Of a stretch of DNA of 24,019 nt, positions 22,740-24,019 are shown one piece after another. Below the pieces are notes generated by a model. It worked only from the letters and a program-made list of their open reading frames with translations, was not told the DNA's origin and did not search any database. This DNA is from ZLKRG08 sp046094385 (GTDB taxonomy: Bacteria; Actinomycetota; Actinomycetes; Nanopelagicales; Nanopelagicaceae): the NCBI GenBank assembly GCA_046094385.1, contig JBJTHJ010000005.1, positions 1 through 24,019 of the forward strand. The letters run 5' to 3'. Both the position numbers and the translations under genes were made by a program. Position 1 is the stretch's first letter; every line of letters starts with the position of its first letter.

Positions 22740-24019
22740 GCCTCAACCTGATCTATTGATACACGTGTCTGTGACATGGTGTCGCGTTCGCGAATGGTCA
22801 CTGCATTATCTTCCAAAGATTCAAAATCTATGGTGATGCAAAATGGAGTACCAACTTCATCTTGACGACGATAGCGTCGACCGATCGCGCCAGCATCATC
22901 GAAGTCAACTGACCAATTTTTACGAAGTGCTGCTGCTAAATCTCTGGCTTTTGGCGATAAATCAGCGTTGCGTGAGAGTGGCAAAACCGCCGCTTTGATG
23001 GGCGCTAACCGATGATCCAACTTCATCACCGCGCGTTTCTCCAGCTCGCCTTTGGCATTTGGCGCTTCATCTTCAGTGAAAGCATCCATCAAGAAGGTCA
23101 ATGTTGCGCGATCTACTCCGGCGGCAGGTTCGATCACATATGGGGTCCAACGTTCATTCTTCTCTTGATCAAAGAAGGAGAGATCTTTACCGCTGGCGGC
23201 AGAGTGCGCCTTGAGATCGTAATCTGTGCGATTAGCGATACCTTCTAACTCGCCCCATTCAGTGCCAGTGAATTCGAATTTGTATTCGATATCTACGGTG
23301 CGCTTTGAATAGTGAGAAAGTTTCTCTTTTGGATGTTCGTAGATACGAAGTCGATCAGGATTGATACCAAGATCCACATACCAAGCCATTCGAGTATCTA
23401 TCCAATATTGATGCCACTCTTCATCGGTGCCAGGCACCACAAAAAACTCCATCTCCATCTGCTCGAATTCACGAGTGCGGAAAATAAAATTTCCTGGCGT
23501 GATCTCATTACGAAACGACTTACCTATTTGGCCAATTCCAAATGGTGGTTTCTTGCGCGAAGTAGTCTGCACTTGATCATAATTAATAAAGATACCTTGC
23601 GCAGTTTCAGGCCTTAAATACGCCAATCCACTCTCGTCCTCTACTGCGCCTAGAAATGTCTTTAGTAGCCCTGAGAATTGGCGAGGCGCTGTGAACTGCC
23701 CCTTATTTCCGCACGCTGGGCAATTAACCTCCTCCAAGGAAGTTGGTTTACGTTTATGTTTTGCTTCATACGCCTCTTCTAAATGATCTGCGCGATAGCG
23801 TTTATGGCAAGCAGTACATTCAGTTAACGGATCAGAGAAAGTGGCGACATGTCCCGATGCCTCCCAGACCTCTTTCGCCAAAATTACGCAAGAATCTAAA
23901 CCAACTACATCTTCTCGCGCCTGCACCATTGATTTCCACCATTGGCGCTTGACGTTGTTCTTTACCTCAACCCCCAATGGGCCGTAATCCCATGCAGCGC
24001 GCAATCCACCATAAATCTC
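22709..24019 (-). CDS. glyS: Glycyl-tRNA synthetase (dimeric alpha2 type), 5' end outside window
   Basis: Class II aminoacyl-tRNA synthetase charging tRNA-Gly. The frame is open to the right edge (EIYGG before the first possible start), so roughly 15-30 N-terminal residues are missing. A TTG at 24004 is internal, not the start. Seen: AAWDYGPLGVEVKNNVKRQWW, the CTACHKR and CPACGNKG pairs of a zinc-type insertion, LRPETAQGIFINYDQV, the motif 2 region GIGQIGKSFRNEITPGNFIFRTREFEQMEMEFF, VIEPAAGVDRATLTFLMDAF (motif 3), and a C-terminal anticodon-binding domain beginning LAPIKAAVLPL. It is the most upstream visible gene of the run glyS-dusB-YdcF-dgt-dnaG. Confidence 0.96.
   Translation of the reverse strand, partial: EIYGGLRAAWDYGPLGVEVKNNVKRQWWKSMVQAREDVVGLDSCVILAKEVWEASGHVATFSDPLTECTACHKRYRADHLEEAYEAKHKRKPTSLEEVNCPACGNKGQFTAPRQFSGLLKTFLGAVEDESGLAYLRPETAQGIFINYDQVQTTSRKKPPFGIGQIGKSFRNEITPGNFIFRTREFEQMEMEFFVVPGTDEEWHQYWIDTRMAWYVDLGINPDRLRIYEHPKEKLSHYSKRTVDIEYKFEFTGTEWGELEGIANRTDYDLKAHSAASGKDLSFFDQEKNERWTPYVIEPAAGVDRATLTFLMDAFTEDEAPNAKGELEKRAVMKLDHRLAPIKAAVLPLSRNADLSPKARDLAAALRKNWSVDFDDAGAIGRRYRRQDEVGTPFCITIDFESLEDNAVTIRERDTMSQTRVSIDQVEAWLAPKLLGC

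Noticed and set aside
24002..24004. TTG at 24004 as the start of glyS
   Set aside because: In-frame codons upstream (EIYGG) match the conserved N-terminal region of GlyRS; the gene continues past the right edge.
1..24019. Defence island, CRISPR array, insertion sequence, biosynthetic cluster or rRNA
   Set aside because: Every long frame is accounted for by ordinary metabolic, envelope or information genes, and no transposase, spaced direct repeats or rRNA sequence is visible.

Overview
The window looks like a compact, low-to-mid G+C (by eye about mid-40s %) actinobacterial chromosome segment. The best guess is a streamlined freshwater actinobacterium of the acI / Nanopelagicales type. Supporting signs are: a dgt-dnaG block beside glycyl-tRNA synthetase and a tRNA-Asn; an aerobic GlpD/GlpK pair; a galT-galE-galK cluster; a disulfide-type Rieske protein fused to a DoxX-like membrane part; a short protein resembling the C-terminal domain of actinobacterial DnaX; almost no intergenic DNA; and many genes whose start codon lies 6-9 bases after a TANNNT hexamer, as expected for leaderless transcription. 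The lineage is inference; the gene identities mostly are not. No phage, insertion sequence, CRISPR array or rRNA is visible, and no stretch over 300 bases lacks a gene.

Layout. (1) 1-7181: the end of an alkaline-phosphatase-superfamily hydrolase meets a choline-kinase-like gene tail to tail. That kinase is divergent from a long plus-strand run: a dimethylglycine/sarcosine dehydrogenase-like FAD-GcvT fusion, a SAM methyltransferase, an S51-peptidase-like protein with a CysRS-like tail, NAD(P)HX dehydratase, and (from its own promoter) a LuxR-type regulator whose receiver has lost the phospho-acceptor Asp. (2) 7204-9062: a DnaX-C-terminus-like small protein overlaps a secreted GH25 lysozyme. 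(3) 9059-12197: glpD and glpK are divergent and share a 40-base promoter region. (4) 12218-15380: galT, galE and galK overlap by 4 bases each and form the Leloir pathway. (5) 15407-17832, minus strand: a small ACT-domain protein whose start sits in a perfect 13-bp inverted repeat, an HtrA-like protease, a DoxX-Rieske protein and tRNA-Asn(GTT). (6) 17905-24019, minus strand: glyS (5' end outside the window), dusB, a YdcF/SanA-like protein, dgt and dnaG, tightly packed and reading as one information-processing operon.

Together these are mostly housekeeping genes: carbon intake from glycerol and galactose into glycolysis and UDP-sugars, one-carbon/methylamine metabolism, metabolite repair, envelope maintenance, and replication/translation. 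I do not see a convincing undescribed multi-gene system. The observations most worth a second look are the dyad over the ACT gene start, the receiver lacking its Asp with its own promoter, the protease/CysRS-tail fusion, the stand-alone DnaX-like domain, and the dense leaderless-promoter architecture, including two divergent promoters whose -10 boxes overlap.
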